DNA of 64,000 nt. Source: an uncultured Lachnospiraceae bacterium (GTDB lineage Bacteria > Bacillota > Clostridia > Lachnospirales > Lachnospiraceae). Position numbers and translations under genes: made by a program. Where the stretch lies: the NCBI GenBank assembly GCA_910588875.1, contig CAJURT010000002.1:62001-126000 (forward strand), given 5' to 3'. The notes under the pieces are model-generated. The model was not told the origin of the DNA, ran no database searches, and worked only from the letters and a program-made list of their open reading frames with translations. Every line of letters begins with the position of its first letter. The first letter of the stretch is position 1. This document shows, piece by piece, positions 9,271 through 18,174 of this stretch.

Positions 9271-9739
9271 CTGAATTCCTCCATATATTTTCCTGTTCCA
9301 ATCTGTCTGCACATTCCCTGCAGTATCCCGTCAGTTTGACTTCATGGTCCTTCACCACAAACCCCAGGGTGTCATAAAGAGCCTGCTCCAGCGTCTCCAG
9401 CAAATCCCCTTCAAAAGAAATCACCCTGCCGCATTCCTGGCAGATGGCATGATGATGATGGTGGCGGTTGTCTTCCCCGGCCTCCCCAAGTTCATAGCGC
9501 ACAAACCCATCGTCAAAACTCACCTTGTCAATCACATTCAACTCCACCAGCACCTGCACGGTGCGGTAGATCGTTGCCAGGCCGATCTCCGGGCATTTTA
9601 TCCTGGCCAGTTCATAAATCTCCTCGGCCGTCAGATGCTCCCCCGGACGGCCGGCAATCGTCTCCAATACCAACAGCCTCTGATTGGTTACCTTCAGGCC
9701 ACGCCCCCGCAATACCTCTTTAAAACGCTCCTGCTCCAT
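9206..9739 (-). CDS. Fur-family metalloregulator
   Basis: The 177-residue repressor has an N-terminal winged helix (LKVTNQRLLVLE, then LATIYRTVQVL) and a C-terminal metal/dimerisation domain with a HHHHH run, CQEC and CREC structural zinc cysteines. Typical Fur proteins are about 140-150 residues. The extra 25 or so residues are a charged Glu/Arg/Ser tail that coincides with the overlap with the RNase J gene. Whether it senses iron, zinc or peroxide cannot be decided by eye. Confidence 0.9.
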   Translation of the reverse strand: MEQERFKEVLRGRGLKVTNQRLLVLETIAGRPGEHLTAEEIYELARIKCPEIGLATIYRTVQVLVELNVIDKVSFDDGFVRYELGEAGEDNRHHHHHAICQECGRVISFEGDLLETLEQALYDTLGFVVKDHEVKLTGYCRECADRLEQENIWRNSVEDRKSERREESEREKPESEQ

Positions 9740-9775
9740 ACCCCTCCACTTTCTCAGCCATGGCTCCCTGCAAGC

Positions 9776-10051
9776 CTACTTTTGGATTTCCACATCCATA
9801 TCCTCTAAAAGTTCCGTGAAAATCCGGTACAAATATTCCAGTTCATCGTCATTTTCCACAAACTCGTAGACCGCCTCGCTCTCCTCAGAGCCCGACACAT
9901 CTTTCAGGACATAGCATTCCCCGTCCTCGTCCTCCTGTGAATCTGTCACCATCAGGTAATTCATCCCGTTAATCCGGGTCTCCTCCAGCACATAAAAGTC
10001 CACTGCCTCCCCCTCATCGGTTCGTAGTGTAATCTTCTCTTCCTGCTTCAC
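9776..10051 (-). CDS. DUF1292 protein (YrzB-like)
   Basis: This 91-residue, strongly acidic protein carries the DUF1292 pattern (EAVDFYVLEE, then NYLMVTD and the C-terminal VENDDELE stretch). Its function is unknown. It overlaps ruvX by 4 nt (ATGA) and follows ireB-ruvX exactly as yrzB follows yrzL-yrrK in B. subtilis, so the family assignment is secure even though the role is not. Confidence 0.9.
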   Translation of the reverse strand: MKQEEKITLRTDEGEAVDFYVLEETRINGMNYLMVTDSQEDEDGECYVLKDVSGSEESEAVYEFVENDDELEYLYRIFTELLEDMDVEIQK

Positions 10052-10479
10052 TTTGTCTTCTCCTGCACGAAATCCATGTAGGAACGGAGGATCAGCACAG
10101 CAGCAATCTTATCGATCACCCTTTTGCGATCCTCCCTGCGGACTCCGCTTTCTATTAAAATCTCATTCGCTTCCATAGTTGTCAGACGCTCATCCCACAG
10201 AATCACAGGCAAGCCTGTCCTGCGTATTAGCATGTCACGGAATTCTTCCGTTTTTTTTGCACGTTCCCCGACTGAATCATCCATATTCTTAGGATATCCC
10301 AAAATAATGGTTTCAATCTGATATTCCCTGGCTAATTCCTCAATCCGCGCCAAAGTCCTGCGTAGCTTGTTCTCCTCCTTACGGGTAATCGTCTCCACCC
10401 CATGGGCAGTCACCCCCAGCGAATCACTGACTGCCACCCCAACTGTCTTAGCGCCATAGTCAAGCCCCAGCATCCTCAT
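10048..10479 (-). CDS. ruvX: RuvX/YqgF-type nuclease
   Basis: This 143-residue RNase H-fold protein has the first catalytic Asp in LGLDYG, the second acidic site in WDERLTT, and the third in DKIAAVLIL. The family (YrrK in B. subtilis) is annotated as a Holliday-junction resolvase and is also implicated in 16S pre-rRNA 5'-end processing in E. coli. Its length is standard. It is translationally coupled to DUF1292 downstream. Confidence 0.93.
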   Translation of the reverse strand: MRMLGLDYGAKTVGVAVSDSLGVTAHGVETITRKEENKLRRTLARIEELAREYQIETIILGYPKNMDDSVGERAKKTEEFRDMLIRRTGLPVILWDERLTTMEANEILIESGVRREDRKRVIDKIAAVLILRSYMDFVQEKTK

Positions 10480-10516
10480 AAGCTATCTATTCCTTTCGCA
10501 CGCCCGAAAAGACTGC

Positions 10517-10541
10517 CAGCCCGGCAATTCCATTCGGGCTG
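10517..10541 (-). terminator. weak hairpin between ireB and ruvX
   Basis: A 7-bp stem (10517-10523 with 10535-10541, CAGCCCG/CGGGCTG) has an 11-nt loop. A modest U-rich stretch follows in the leftward direction. It may attenuate or process the ireB transcript before ruvX; full termination is doubtful because the cluster is conserved as an operon. Confidence 0.4.
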
Positions 10542-10568
10542 ACAGCCTCACTTATCTTTTGGTACGTA

Positions 10569-10838
10569 TCAAAGGTTCTCCTCCAGCCTTGCACCAATAT
10601 ACACTGACATCAGTTCTTCGAGGATCTCGTCCCGTTCCACCTTCATGATAAGGCTGCGGGCGCTTTTATGGCTGGTAATGTAGGTAGGATCTCCGGATAT
10701 AAGGTACCCCACGATCTGATTCACCGGATTATATCCTTTTTCTGTCAGAGCATTGTATACCTGCTCTAAAACCTGGCTGACATCCATTTTATTCTCCTGT
10801 ACTGCCTGAAAAAACTGTGTGTTATGAATTTCGCCCAT
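10569..10838 (-). CDS. ireB: IreB-family regulatory phosphoprotein (UPF0297)
   Basis: IreB proteins are small cytoplasmic substrates of PASTA-type Ser/Thr kinases (IreK in Enterococcus). The conserved GYNPVNQIVGYLISGDPTYIT segment is present. I chose the ATG at 10838 (89 residues) because AAGGA lies 10 nt upstream; the GTG at 10847 would sit one base from that site. It is the first gene of the leftward cluster with ruvX and DUF1292. No cognate kinase is in the window. Confidence 0.9.
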   Translation of the reverse strand: MGEIHNTQFFQAVQENKMDVSQVLEQVYNALTEKGYNPVNQIVGYLISGDPTYITSHKSARSLIMKVERDEILEELMSVYIGARLEENL

Positions 10839-10868
10839 GTTTTTCACGTCCTTTAACTATTCTTTTCT

Positions 10869-10897
10869 ATTCTATACCACTTTATGGAATTCGGCAA
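10869..10897 (-). promoter_or_regulatory. sigma-A-type promoter for the ireB operon
   Basis: Read leftwards, TTGCCG (10892-10897), a 17-bp spacer and TAGAAT (10869-10874) lie about 30-60 nt upstream of the ireB start. This matches the vegetative consensus well. Confidence 0.65.
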
Positions 10898-10948
10898 GGG
10901 GAATTTTTTATTATTCGGGACGGGCAGTAGGCAGAGCCGTCCCTCCGG

Positions 10949-12271
10949 TTATGCCAGTATCTCCTCCGTCAGCATCCTTCCCGGTATTACCGTGGCTATC
11001 GTATTCGGCCTGTGCCCCGGCGCGGGAACTGCTATTTTTACGTATTCCCTGGTATGCCCGATAAGGTAAGGCACCCCCTGGATTACCGTCCCCTCCTCAA
11101 GCAGCACCTCCTGGGGAAGATTCAGGAATCCCTGCCGGTATTGGAGCGACATCTTTTTTTCCAGGGAGAGCAGTTCTTCGCTGCGCCGGGTTTTTTTAGC
11201 TTCGGGGATCTGGCACGGCATTGTGGCCGCCCGGGTCCCGGAGCGCACAGAATATTTAAAAACATGCATTTCATAAAAATGGATGTTTTCCAAAAAGGCC
11301 TTCGTTTCTGCAAACTCAGCCTCCGTCTCCCCGGGGAAACCGACGATTACGTCCGTGGTGATGGCTGCAGTGGGAAAAGCATCCCGTAAAAAGGCACAGC
11401 AGCGGGCATATTCCCCGGTTGTATAATGGCGGTTCATCCGTCTCAGGGTTTCGTCACAGCCGCTTTGAAGGGATAAATGAAAATGGGGGCAAAGCTTAGG
11501 CAGGCCAGAAAGCGCCTGGACAAACTCCCTGGTTATGATCCGTGGCTCCAGGGAACCTAATCGGATCCGGGCAATGCCCTCCAGCCGGTGCAAACGGCGG
11601 ATCAGCCCCAGCAGGTTTTCCGGTTCCGGAAGGCCGATGCCATAGGAACTCAAATGGATGCCGGTGAGGACGATCTCCTGGTAGCCTGCCCCGGCCAGCG
11701 CCATAGCCTCCCTCTCTATCTCCTGGGGAAGCCGGCTGCGCACGCGTCCCCGGGTGTAAGGGATAATACAGTAGCTGCAGAACTGGTTGCAGCCATCCTG
11801 GATCTTGATAAAGGCACGGGTATGGCCGGCAGTGCTGCCGATATGCAGCGCTTCGTATTCTTTCGTATTGCCAATATCAATGACATGCTCCGCAATGCCC
11901 TTGCCGTCCTTTTTTGTTTCGGGAAGCTGACGGAAATATTCTTCCAATATGGGAATCAGTTCCTGCTTTTTATTGTTGCCGATCAGCACATCCACTGCCA
12001 GGTCTTTTTTCAGTTCATCCGCAGCCGACTGCACATAGCACCCGGCCGCCACCACCACTGCCCCCGGGTTCTGCTTCCTTGCCCTATGCAGCATCTGCCG
12101 CGATTTCCGGTCTGCAATATTTGTCACAGAACAAGTATTGACAATATACACATCCGCCCATTCCCGGAACGGCACAATCTCGTATCCTGCCTGTTCAAGA
12201 AGCTGCTGCATTGCCTCGCTCTCATAGGCATTCACCTTGCAGCCCAGGTTATGAAGCGCCGCCTTTCTCAT
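10949..12271 (-). CDS. mtaB: tRNA t6A37 methylthiotransferase MtaB
   Basis: The 440-residue radical-SAM enzyme should convert t6A37 to ms2t6A37 in tRNA. The N-terminal UPF0004 domain has iron-sulfur cysteines in LGCKVN, VNTCSVTN and AAGCYVQ. The radical SAM motif CNQFCSYC is near residue 157, followed by YTRGRVRS, and a C-terminal TRAM-like beta domain ends the protein. These features fit MtaB rather than MiaB or RimO. The start has a strong GAGGAGG site. It is separated from ireB by that operon's promoter. Confidence 0.93.
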   Translation of the reverse strand: MRKAALHNLGCKVNAYESEAMQQLLEQAGYEIVPFREWADVYIVNTCSVTNIADRKSRQMLHRARKQNPGAVVVAAGCYVQSAADELKKDLAVDVLIGNNKKQELIPILEEYFRQLPETKKDGKGIAEHVIDIGNTKEYEALHIGSTAGHTRAFIKIQDGCNQFCSYCIIPYTRGRVRSRLPQEIEREAMALAGAGYQEIVLTGIHLSSYGIGLPEPENLLGLIRRLHRLEGIARIRLGSLEPRIITREFVQALSGLPKLCPHFHLSLQSGCDETLRRMNRHYTTGEYARCCAFLRDAFPTAAITTDVIVGFPGETEAEFAETKAFLENIHFYEMHVFKYSVRSGTRAATMPCQIPEAKKTRRSEELLSLEKKMSLQYRQGFLNLPQEVLLEEGTVIQGVPYLIGHTREYVKIAVPAPGHRPNTIATVIPGRMLTEEILA

Positions 12272-12335
12272 AAAAAGCCTCCTCTTTTTTCTGGTAGCGC
12301 CCCCTCACTGGTATCTGTTTTTGCAAACTTCCTAC

Positions 12336-12364
12336 TTGACTTTTCTGCCATATCTGGGTAGTAT
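12336..12364 (+). promoter_or_regulatory. promoter for the HPr-like gene
   Basis: TTGACT (12336-12341), a 17-bp spacer and TAGTAT (12359-12364) precede the HPr-like start at 12442 by about 75 nt. The -35 is strong and the -10 is moderate. Confidence 0.55.
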
Positions 12365-12441
12365 TGATATAAGGCGGAGGGAAACGGGCATCCCAAAGCC
12401 AACAACATAAAACAAGAGTAACCATTAAGGAGGTTTCGTAC

Positions 12442-12675
12442 ATGAAAACAGTTCGTATTTCTTTAAATTCCATTGATAAAGTAAAATCCTTCGTAAATGA
12501 CCTGACCAAGTATGACGTAGATTTCGACCTGGTATCCGGAAGGTATGTCATCGATGCCAAGTCCATCATGGGTATCTTCAGCCTTGACCTTTCAAAGCCG
12601 ATTGACTTGAATATCCACGCCGAGAGCGGCATTGACGAGATCCTTGATACCCTGTCCCCCTACATTATCCAGTAA
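12442..12675 (+). CDS. Crh-like HPr-family protein without the phosphorylatable histidine
   Basis: The 77-residue protein has the HPr core with DAKSIMGIFSLDL, which contains the Ser46-equivalent phosphorylated by HPr kinase, and a C-terminal GIDEILDTL. The active-site segment (GLHARPA in HPr) is replaced by a stretch without histidine (SIDKVKSF). It therefore cannot pass phosphate in the PTS and is closest in logic to B. subtilis Crh, a Ser-P cofactor of CcpA. A strong AAGGAGG site precedes the ATG. It has its own promoter and terminator. Confidence 0.8.
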   Translation: MKTVRISLNSIDKVKSFVNDLTKYDVDFDLVSGRYVIDAKSIMGIFSLDLSKPIDLNIHAESGIDEILDTLSPYIIQ

Positions 12676-12690
12676 AGTCCCTTTTGTAAG

Positions 12691-12732
12691 AATCCGGCAA
12701 AGCGTACCAGAGGCCCGCTTTGCCGGATTTTT
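12691..12732. terminator. bidirectional terminator between HPr-like gene and thiI
   Basis: A 14-bp perfect stem (12691-12704 with 12716-12729) is followed on the + strand by a run of T residues that reaches into the thiI stop codon at 12731-12733. It serves the converging transcripts. Confidence 0.88.
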
Positions 12733-13912
12733 AATCGCACCATACCATCTCTGCAGACTGGACGGCTGTCTCTGCCATCTCCTCCAGTTTTTCCCTCACA
12801 CTTTCTTCTGATTTGCGGATCCGCTCCAGGTTCGGTTTAATCACCGGATGCTTTGCCACAAAGATGGTGCAGCAATCCTCATAGGGCTGGATGGAAGTCT
12901 CAAAGGTTCCGATTTTCTGGGAGATATCCACAATCTCCTGTTTGTCAAAACCAATCAAAGGCCGGAATACCGGCATACTGCACACTTCATTGGTGGAAGC
13001 CAGGGACTGCACGGTCTGTGATGCCACCTGCCCGATGCTTTCCCCCGTTATGAGAGCCAGCCCGCCTGTATCCCGGGCAAGCCTCTCGGCAATCCGCATC
13101 ATGTAACGGCGCATAAGGATCGTCAGTTCCTCATGGGGACATTTCTCATAGAGATAAAGCTGGATATCCGTAAAATTAACAATGTGCAGGGGAATCGGCC
13201 CTGAATACTTTGCCACCAGCTTCGCTAAATCCACCACCTTCTGCTTTGCCCGCTCACTGGTATAGGGCGGCGCATGGAAATATACGGCATCGATCTTCAC
13301 TCCCCTTTTGGCAATCATATACCCTGCCACAGGGCTGTCAATGCCGCCTGAAAGCAGAAGCATGGCCTTGCCATTGGTTCCCACCGGCATCCCGCCTGGC
13401 CCCGGGATCATCTGCGAATAAATATTGACCACCTTGCGGATCTCCACCCTCAGCAGCACATCCGGCCGGTGGACATCCACCCTTGCCTGGGGAAAACGCT
13501 GAAGGATGGCTTCGCCCAAGTCCCTGTTTATCTGTTCGGAATGGATGGGGTATTCCTTGTCTGCCCGTCTGCTTTCCACCTTAAACGTGTAATCCTTATC
13601 CGGGTAGACCTCATCCATATATTCCAGCACCGTCTTCTTTATGGATTCATAATCCTTGTCTTCCCTTTGCAGCACCGGGCAGATCCAGGCAATGCCGAAG
13701 ACTCTCCGGAGTGCCTCCATCACATCATCATAATCGTAACTGCTCTGTGCCTGCACATAGATGCGCCCCGATTCCTTGGAAGCCAAAAACTTCCCCTCCA
13801 CTTTCTTCAGGGCATTCCTGATCTGATGGATCAGGGCATCCTCAAACAGGTAACGGTTCTTTCCCTTAGTGCCGATTTCCGCATATTTTATTAAAAACGA
13901 CTGATATACCAT
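12731..13912 (-). CDS. thiI: tRNA 4-thiouridine synthetase ThiI
   Basis: At 393 residues this is the short ThiI form: an N-terminal ferredoxin-like/THUMP region, then the PP-loop adenylation domain with SGGIDSPVAGYM near residue 187. It lacks the C-terminal rhodanese domain found in E. coli ThiI. ThiI transfers sulfur from a cysteine desulfurase to U8 of tRNA. The desulfurase gene lies 46 nt upstream in the same orientation, the usual nifZ-thiI pairing in Firmicutes. Confidence 0.95.
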   Translation of the reverse strand: MVYQSFLIKYAEIGTKGKNRYLFEDALIHQIRNALKKVEGKFLASKESGRIYVQAQSSYDYDDVMEALRRVFGIAWICPVLQREDKDYESIKKTVLEYMDEVYPDKDYTFKVESRRADKEYPIHSEQINRDLGEAILQRFPQARVDVHRPDVLLRVEIRKVVNIYSQMIPGPGGMPVGTNGKAMLLLSGGIDSPVAGYMIAKRGVKIDAVYFHAPPYTSERAKQKVVDLAKLVAKYSGPIPLHIVNFTDIQLYLYEKCPHEELTILMRRYMMRIAERLARDTGGLALITGESIGQVASQTVQSLASTNEVCSMPVFRPLIGFDKQEIVDISQKIGTFETSIQPYEDCCTIFVAKHPVIKPNLERIRKSEESVREKLEEMAETAVQSAEMVWCD

Positions 13913-13958
13913 ACTTTCCTCCGTCCGGCAAACCGCAAAAGCCTTCGCCTTTGATGTT

Positions 13959-15113
13959 TCAGCCCCTCCGGTACCTTCTGAGTACCGGCAGCAATTCCTT
14001 TAACGTCCCGATGCAATAATCGATCTCTTCCCTTGTGTTGAACATCCCGAAACTGAACCGGACCGTGGCATCCAGAAGCCTCGGCGGCAGCCCGATTCCC
14101 TTCAATGTGCCGCTGATACCGGGATGGTGGGCAGAGCAGGCCGACCCGGAAGACACGTAGATCCCTTTCTCCTCCAATGCATGGAGCAGCACCTCGCTGC
14201 GCACTCCCTCGAAGCTGGCGCTGACAATCTGAGGGGCGCTCTGGCTCCCCTTTTTGCTGTTGATCACAACACCTTCCAATTCGGAGAGCCGGTCAGTCAT
14301 ATAATCCTTCAGCCCTGTGAGGAATGCCACTTTTTCCTCATGGCCGGTATACATCTCCTTTGCTGCCACCCCAAGCCCTGCCACTCCAGGGACATTCTCC
14401 GTACCCGAGCGCATATCTCCCTGCTGGCCGCCGCCGTAAATCATGGGCTTTATCTTAACCCCGTCGCGGATATACAAAAAGCCCACCCCTTTTGGCCCGT
14501 GGATCTTGTGCCCGCTGACGGAAAGGAGGTCAATCCCCTGCTTTTTGGGGCGGATTACAAACTTTCCGTAAGCCTGGATGGCATCCACATGGAAGATGGT
14601 ACGGGGATTTTTTTCCCTGACCACACGGGAGATCTCCTCTATGGGTTCCACTGCCCCCACCTCATTGTTCACATACATCACCGATACCAGAACCGTGTCC
14701 TCACGGACCGTATCCCGAAGCTGTGCAAGGGAGATATGCCCATCCCCGTCCACCGGCAGGAATGTCACCTCATACCCCAGTTCCGCCAGGTACTCTAAGG
14801 GGCGGTATACGGATGGATGTTCAATCCCTGTGCTGATGATATGCTTCCCCAGCCGCCTGTTGGCCAGGGCACCGCCAATCAATGCCAGGTTATTGGACTC
14901 CGAACCGCCGGAGGTGAATAAAATCTCCTTATCCAATACCTTCAATGTCTTTGCAATCTCCGACCTGGCCGCCCGGATATACTGCTCTGCCTCCATGCCG
15001 CGCCGGTGCTTTGCCGCCGGATTCCCGTAGTCTTCTGTCATGGTCCTGACAACAATATCCTTTACACTGTCCAGAACCCGCGTAGTCGCGGAATTATCAA
15101 AATATGCTTCCAT
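13959..15113 (-). CDS. cysteine desulfurase (NifS/NifZ type)
   Basis: The 384-residue PLP enzyme releases sulfur from cysteine as a persulfide. The PLP lysine lies in SVSGHKIHGPKG near residue 200 and the catalytic cysteine in SSGSACSAHHPG near residue 325. The short active-site loop fits a class II-like or dedicated desulfurase. Its position just upstream of thiI argues that it supplies ThiI, as NifZ does in B. subtilis, rather than general Fe-S assembly. Confidence 0.93.
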   Translation of the reverse strand: MEAYFDNSATTRVLDSVKDIVVRTMTEDYGNPAAKHRRGMEAEQYIRAARSEIAKTLKVLDKEILFTSGGSESNNLALIGGALANRRLGKHIISTGIEHPSVYRPLEYLAELGYEVTFLPVDGDGHISLAQLRDTVREDTVLVSVMYVNNEVGAVEPIEEISRVVREKNPRTIFHVDAIQAYGKFVIRPKKQGIDLLSVSGHKIHGPKGVGFLYIRDGVKIKPMIYGGGQQGDMRSGTENVPGVAGLGVAAKEMYTGHEEKVAFLTGLKDYMTDRLSELEGVVINSKKGSQSAPQIVSASFEGVRSEVLLHALEEKGIYVSSGSACSAHHPGISGTLKGIGLPPRLLDATVRFSFGMFNTREEIDYCIGTLKELLPVLRRYRRG

Positions 15114-15222
15114 TCTGTTTTCCTTTTTCTCCCCAAAGGAGAAGTTTTATGATACCCCGTCCGCCGAAATCCGGCACTTGGGGCGTGTGTCCCCTTGTCC
15201 GCGGAGGGTACTCTATGCCTTA

Positions 15223-15960
15223 TCACTGCTCCAGATAAAACATCAGGACAGACAGGGCCGCCATGCCTGCAGTCTCAGTCCGCAGTATCCTCCGCCCTAA
15301 TGTGATGGGAAGGATCCCTGCCTCCTGGGCATTCCTGACCTCCTCCACATCAAACCCGCCCTCCGGGCCGATCATGACCGCCACCTCCATGCCGGGCCGG
15401 ATCCCGCCAAGGATCTTCCTTGTCTCTCCTATCCCTTCTGCCAGTTCATAGGGGATCAGGGCGCAGTCCAGCTGCCCGGCCATAGCGCATGCCTCCGCAA
15501 AGCCGGCCACGCCAGCCACCTCCGGCAAAACCATCCGCCCGGACTGTTTGGCGGCACTTGCGGCTATGGCATTCCAGCGCTGCACTTTTGCCTCTGCCCT
15601 TTTCCCCTCCAGCTTAACCACCGCACGGCGGGTAGCCATGGGAATGATCCTGTAAACCCCCAGTTCCACTGCCTTTTGGATAATCCAGTCCATCTTATCG
15701 CTCTTGGGAAGCCCCTGGAACAGATAAATCCGGCAGGGCAGTTCACTGTTTTCCTTTTCCTCAGACAATATCCTGGCACGGATTCTGTCCGTTCCCAACT
15801 CCTCGATGATGCAGATATAATTCCTGGATATGCCGTCCCGAATGCCGATCTGCTCCCCCTGCCTCATCCGCAGCACATTCCGGATGTGGTTCACATCCTG
15901 TCCGGTAATCGTGCAAAAACCATCCTGCACCTGTTTTGGCGTCACAAAAAAATGGTACAC
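15223..15960 (-). CDS. rsmE: 16S rRNA m3U1498 methyltransferase RsmE
   Basis: The 245-residue SPOUT methyltransferase methylates U1498 of 16S rRNA. An N-terminal PUA-like region (HFFVTPKQV) precedes the knot domain with VMIGPEGGFDVEEV, LGRRILRTETA and the terminal alanine-rich helix. Length is typical. It lies 30 nt downstream of prmA, the common rsmE-prmA pairing, and 109 nt upstream of the desulfurase gene. Confidence 0.95.
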   Translation of the reverse strand: MYHFFVTPKQVQDGFCTITGQDVNHIRNVLRMRQGEQIGIRDGISRNYICIIEELGTDRIRARILSEEKENSELPCRIYLFQGLPKSDKMDWIIQKAVELGVYRIIPMATRRAVVKLEGKRAEAKVQRWNAIAASAAKQSGRMVLPEVAGVAGFAEACAMAGQLDCALIPYELAEGIGETRKILGGIRPGMEVAVMIGPEGGFDVEEVRNAQEAGILPITLGRRILRTETAGMAALSVLMFYLEQ

Positions 15961-15990
15961 GTCCCTCTCCTTTTCCTTCCAAAGCCGCGT

Positions 15991-16947
15991 TTACCTTCTC
16001 CTGGCTGTGACGGACACCCAGTCCCCCTGATATGTAACCTCCAGGATCTCCAGTTCCTGGTTTTCTCCTATCGCCTTTCTTACTTCCTCTTCCTTGGTAT
16101 TGATAATCCCTGAGGCGATGAAAAGCCCGCCGCGCTTTAAATGGCGGCAGATCACCCCCTGGAGCAGGACGATTACCGGCGCCAGGATATTCGCCACCGC
16201 AATATCATAGCATTCCTCCCCTACCTGCCCGCAGATCCTTTCATCATCAATCATATTGCCCTGTAAAACCTGAAACTGCCCTTCCGGAATCCCATTGGCC
16301 TCCAGGTTCTCCGCCACCGCACAGATTGCATTCTCATCCAAATCCGTTCCCAATACTGACTTCGCCCCCAGTTTCAGGGCGGTAATCCCCAGGATCCCGC
16401 TGCCGGTACCCACATCCAGCACCCTGGAACTGCTGTTTACATACTTCCTAAGCTGCCGGATACAAAGCTGTGTCGTCTCATGCATCCCTGTGCCAAAGGC
16501 TGTCCCCGGGTCAATCTGGATCAGCAGCTTATCCTTATGCTCCTTGGGCACTGCCTCCCAGGTCGGCTTAATCAGGATGTCATCCACGGTAAATGGCTTA
16601 AAATACTGTTTCCAATTGTTAATCCAATCCTTGTCCTCTGTTTCAGAAACTGCAATCGCCGCCTCGCCAATATCCACAAACTGCCTCAGTTCTTCCAGCC
16701 CTTCCTCCACCTGGCGCAAAATCCCCGGCACCTCAAGGGGATCCTCCAGGTAAAAGCTGACCTTCGCTGTCCCGTCATCCGGCGGCAATTCCGGCAAAAT
16801 GTCAATAAACATCCCCTTCGTGTCTTCCTCCGAGAGCGGGATGTTATCTTCAATCTCAATTCCCTCAATCCCAATCTCATCGAGCATGCTGCTAATCAGA
16901 TCCACTGCCACTGTCGTGGTATTCAAGGTAAACTTTGTCCATTTCAT
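15991..16947 (-). CDS. prmA: ribosomal protein L11 methyltransferase PrmA
   Basis: The 318-residue enzyme trimethylates ribosomal protein L11. The N-terminal L11-binding domain (about residues 1-110) is followed by the class I SAM domain with DPGTAFGTGMHETT and VLDVGTGSGILGI, and a later VANILAPV near residue 249. It is the first gene of the prmA-rsmE run, with a good promoter 40-70 nt upstream. Confidence 0.95.
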   Translation of the reverse strand: MKWTKFTLNTTTVAVDLISSMLDEIGIEGIEIEDNIPLSEEDTKGMFIDILPELPPDDGTAKVSFYLEDPLEVPGILRQVEEGLEELRQFVDIGEAAIAVSETEDKDWINNWKQYFKPFTVDDILIKPTWEAVPKEHKDKLLIQIDPGTAFGTGMHETTQLCIRQLRKYVNSSSRVLDVGTGSGILGITALKLGAKSVLGTDLDENAICAVAENLEANGIPEGQFQVLQGNMIDDERICGQVGEECYDIAVANILAPVIVLLQGVICRHLKRGGLFIASGIINTKEEEVRKAIGENQELEILEVTYQGDWVSVTARRR

Positions 16948-16986
16948 GAGAGTTCTCCTTAATAAGGTCTTTTTATAGCAGATGTT

Positions 16987-17015
16987 ATCATAACATATAA
17001 TTTACGCCTTTACAA
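16987..17015 (-). promoter_or_regulatory. prmA promoter overlapped by a small palindrome
   Basis: Read leftwards: TTGTAA (17010-17015), a 17-bp spacer, TATGAT (16987-16992). The imperfectly spaced palindrome ATGTTA-TCA-TAACAT at 16982-16996 covers the -10 box and could be an operator. Confidence 0.6.
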
Positions 17016-17036
17016 CCATTTCCCAAAAGCAGGGGT

Positions 17037-18053
17037 TTAATTTGCCTCCCCAAATACTGCCTGGTGGATCCCCTCAGAAATGGTAAATCCCAGATACCCC
17101 ACCATCTCATCAATATTGGGCGGCGTCACATAAAGAGTCCCAAATTCCGGCTCCAAAAGTTCCCGGATCAGGTCGTACTGCTCATCCGGCTTCATCCCCT
17201 GCACAAACTCTCCCATCCCCTTTGTCGCCATATTGGATGCCAGGGCCTCAATCATGGTGTTCACCGTATCATGCACAATTGCTGCTGCACCCACCACCGT
17301 CGGAACCCCAACCGCCAGTACCGGAACCCCTAAGCTTTCCCTTGTAAGGCTGTGGCGGTGGTTCCCAACCCCGGATCCCGGATGGATCCCCGTGTCTGTC
17401 AGCTGGATCGTTGTTCCCAGCCTGCGGATGCTTCTGGCCGCCAGTGCATCAATGGCAATAAGCAGATTCGGTGAGGTCTGGCTGATAATCCCTTTCAGGA
17501 TCTCTGCCGTTTCCATTCCTGTCTGGGCCATCACCCCCGGGACTATGCCGCTGATGACCGGAAGTCCACGTTTGTGGCAAAAACCTTCCCCATACTGCTG
17601 CTCCAAGTGCCGCGTTACCTGCAGGTTCCCCACCGCCTTAGGCCCCAGGGCATCCGGGGTCACCGAGGGGTTGCCAAGCCCAACCACCAACACCTTCAAA
17701 TCCCATGTTTCCTGTTTTTTCTCCCCCTCCCACATGCTTGCAATCAGCTTCCGGATATGCTTTGCCAGTTCCTTTGCCACCTCTTCGTGGTAATCCTCAT
17801 CCTTTTTTGCCAGCTGGTCCGCCTCCAGGGTCAGGTATGTCCCCTGGGGCTTTCCCATGGCGGCCGCACCTCTCTCATCCAGAATCCTTACTTCCGTCAG
17901 CTTTACCTGGCTTTCCTCCTCCTGCCATTCCCGCAGCGAAACTCCCGATATCTCCCCGCCATCCCCAGGAAAACTTTCCCGCTCCTCCAGCGCCAGGTCT
18001 GTCCGCACCTCAAAATCCGGCTTTTCCTTTTCAATCACATAATCCACTGCCAT
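17037..18053 (-). CDS. gpr: germination protease GPR
   Basis: GPR is made as a zymogen in the forespore and degrades small acid-soluble spore proteins at germination. The family hallmarks are DALGPKAVGNLQVTRHL, GIVPGVMAQTGMET and GSGVGNHR, with an N-terminal propeptide containing FEVRTDLA. I chose the ATG at 18053 (338 residues) since AAAGGAGA precedes it and the propeptide begins as expected; the longer frame to 18140 adds unrelated residues. I could not identify a convincing sigma-G promoter. It is direct evidence that the organism forms spores. Confidence 0.94.
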   Translation of the reverse strand: MAVDYVIEKEKPDFEVRTDLALEERESFPGDGGEISGVSLREWQEEESQVKLTEVRILDERGAAAMGKPQGTYLTLEADQLAKKDEDYHEEVAKELAKHIRKLIASMWEGEKKQETWDLKVLVVGLGNPSVTPDALGPKAVGNLQVTRHLEQQYGEGFCHKRGLPVISGIVPGVMAQTGMETAEILKGIISQTSPNLLIAIDALAARSIRRLGTTIQLTDTGIHPGSGVGNHRHSLTRESLGVPVLAVGVPTVVGAAAIVHDTVNTMIEALASNMATKGMGEFVQGMKPDEQYDLIRELLEPEFGTLYVTPPNIDEMVGYLGFTISEGIHQAVFGEAN

Positions 18054-18174
18054 CGTCCGTCTCTCCTTTTCCTGTCCCCATCTGTGGGGTCTTTCCCTGC
18101 CCTGCCACAAAAGCAGCCCGTCTGAACCGTTACATGTCATTCACTATTTTTCGCAAAATCCTCCAAATTATGTA

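Noticed and set aside
9271..9312. Upstream ATG start of RNase J at 9312
   Set aside because: No ribosome-binding site there, whereas GGAGG sits 7 nt before the TTG at 9270.
10917..10943. Terminator for mtaB (GGGACGG/CCGTCCC)
   Set aside because: The stem exists but the leftward flank is A-rich rather than U-rich, so it does not fit an intrinsic terminator; it may be an incidental hairpin near the ireB promoter.
18054..18174. Sigma-G promoter for gpr
   Set aside because: A CATAAT-like box occurs but no matching -35 element at the required distance could be found.
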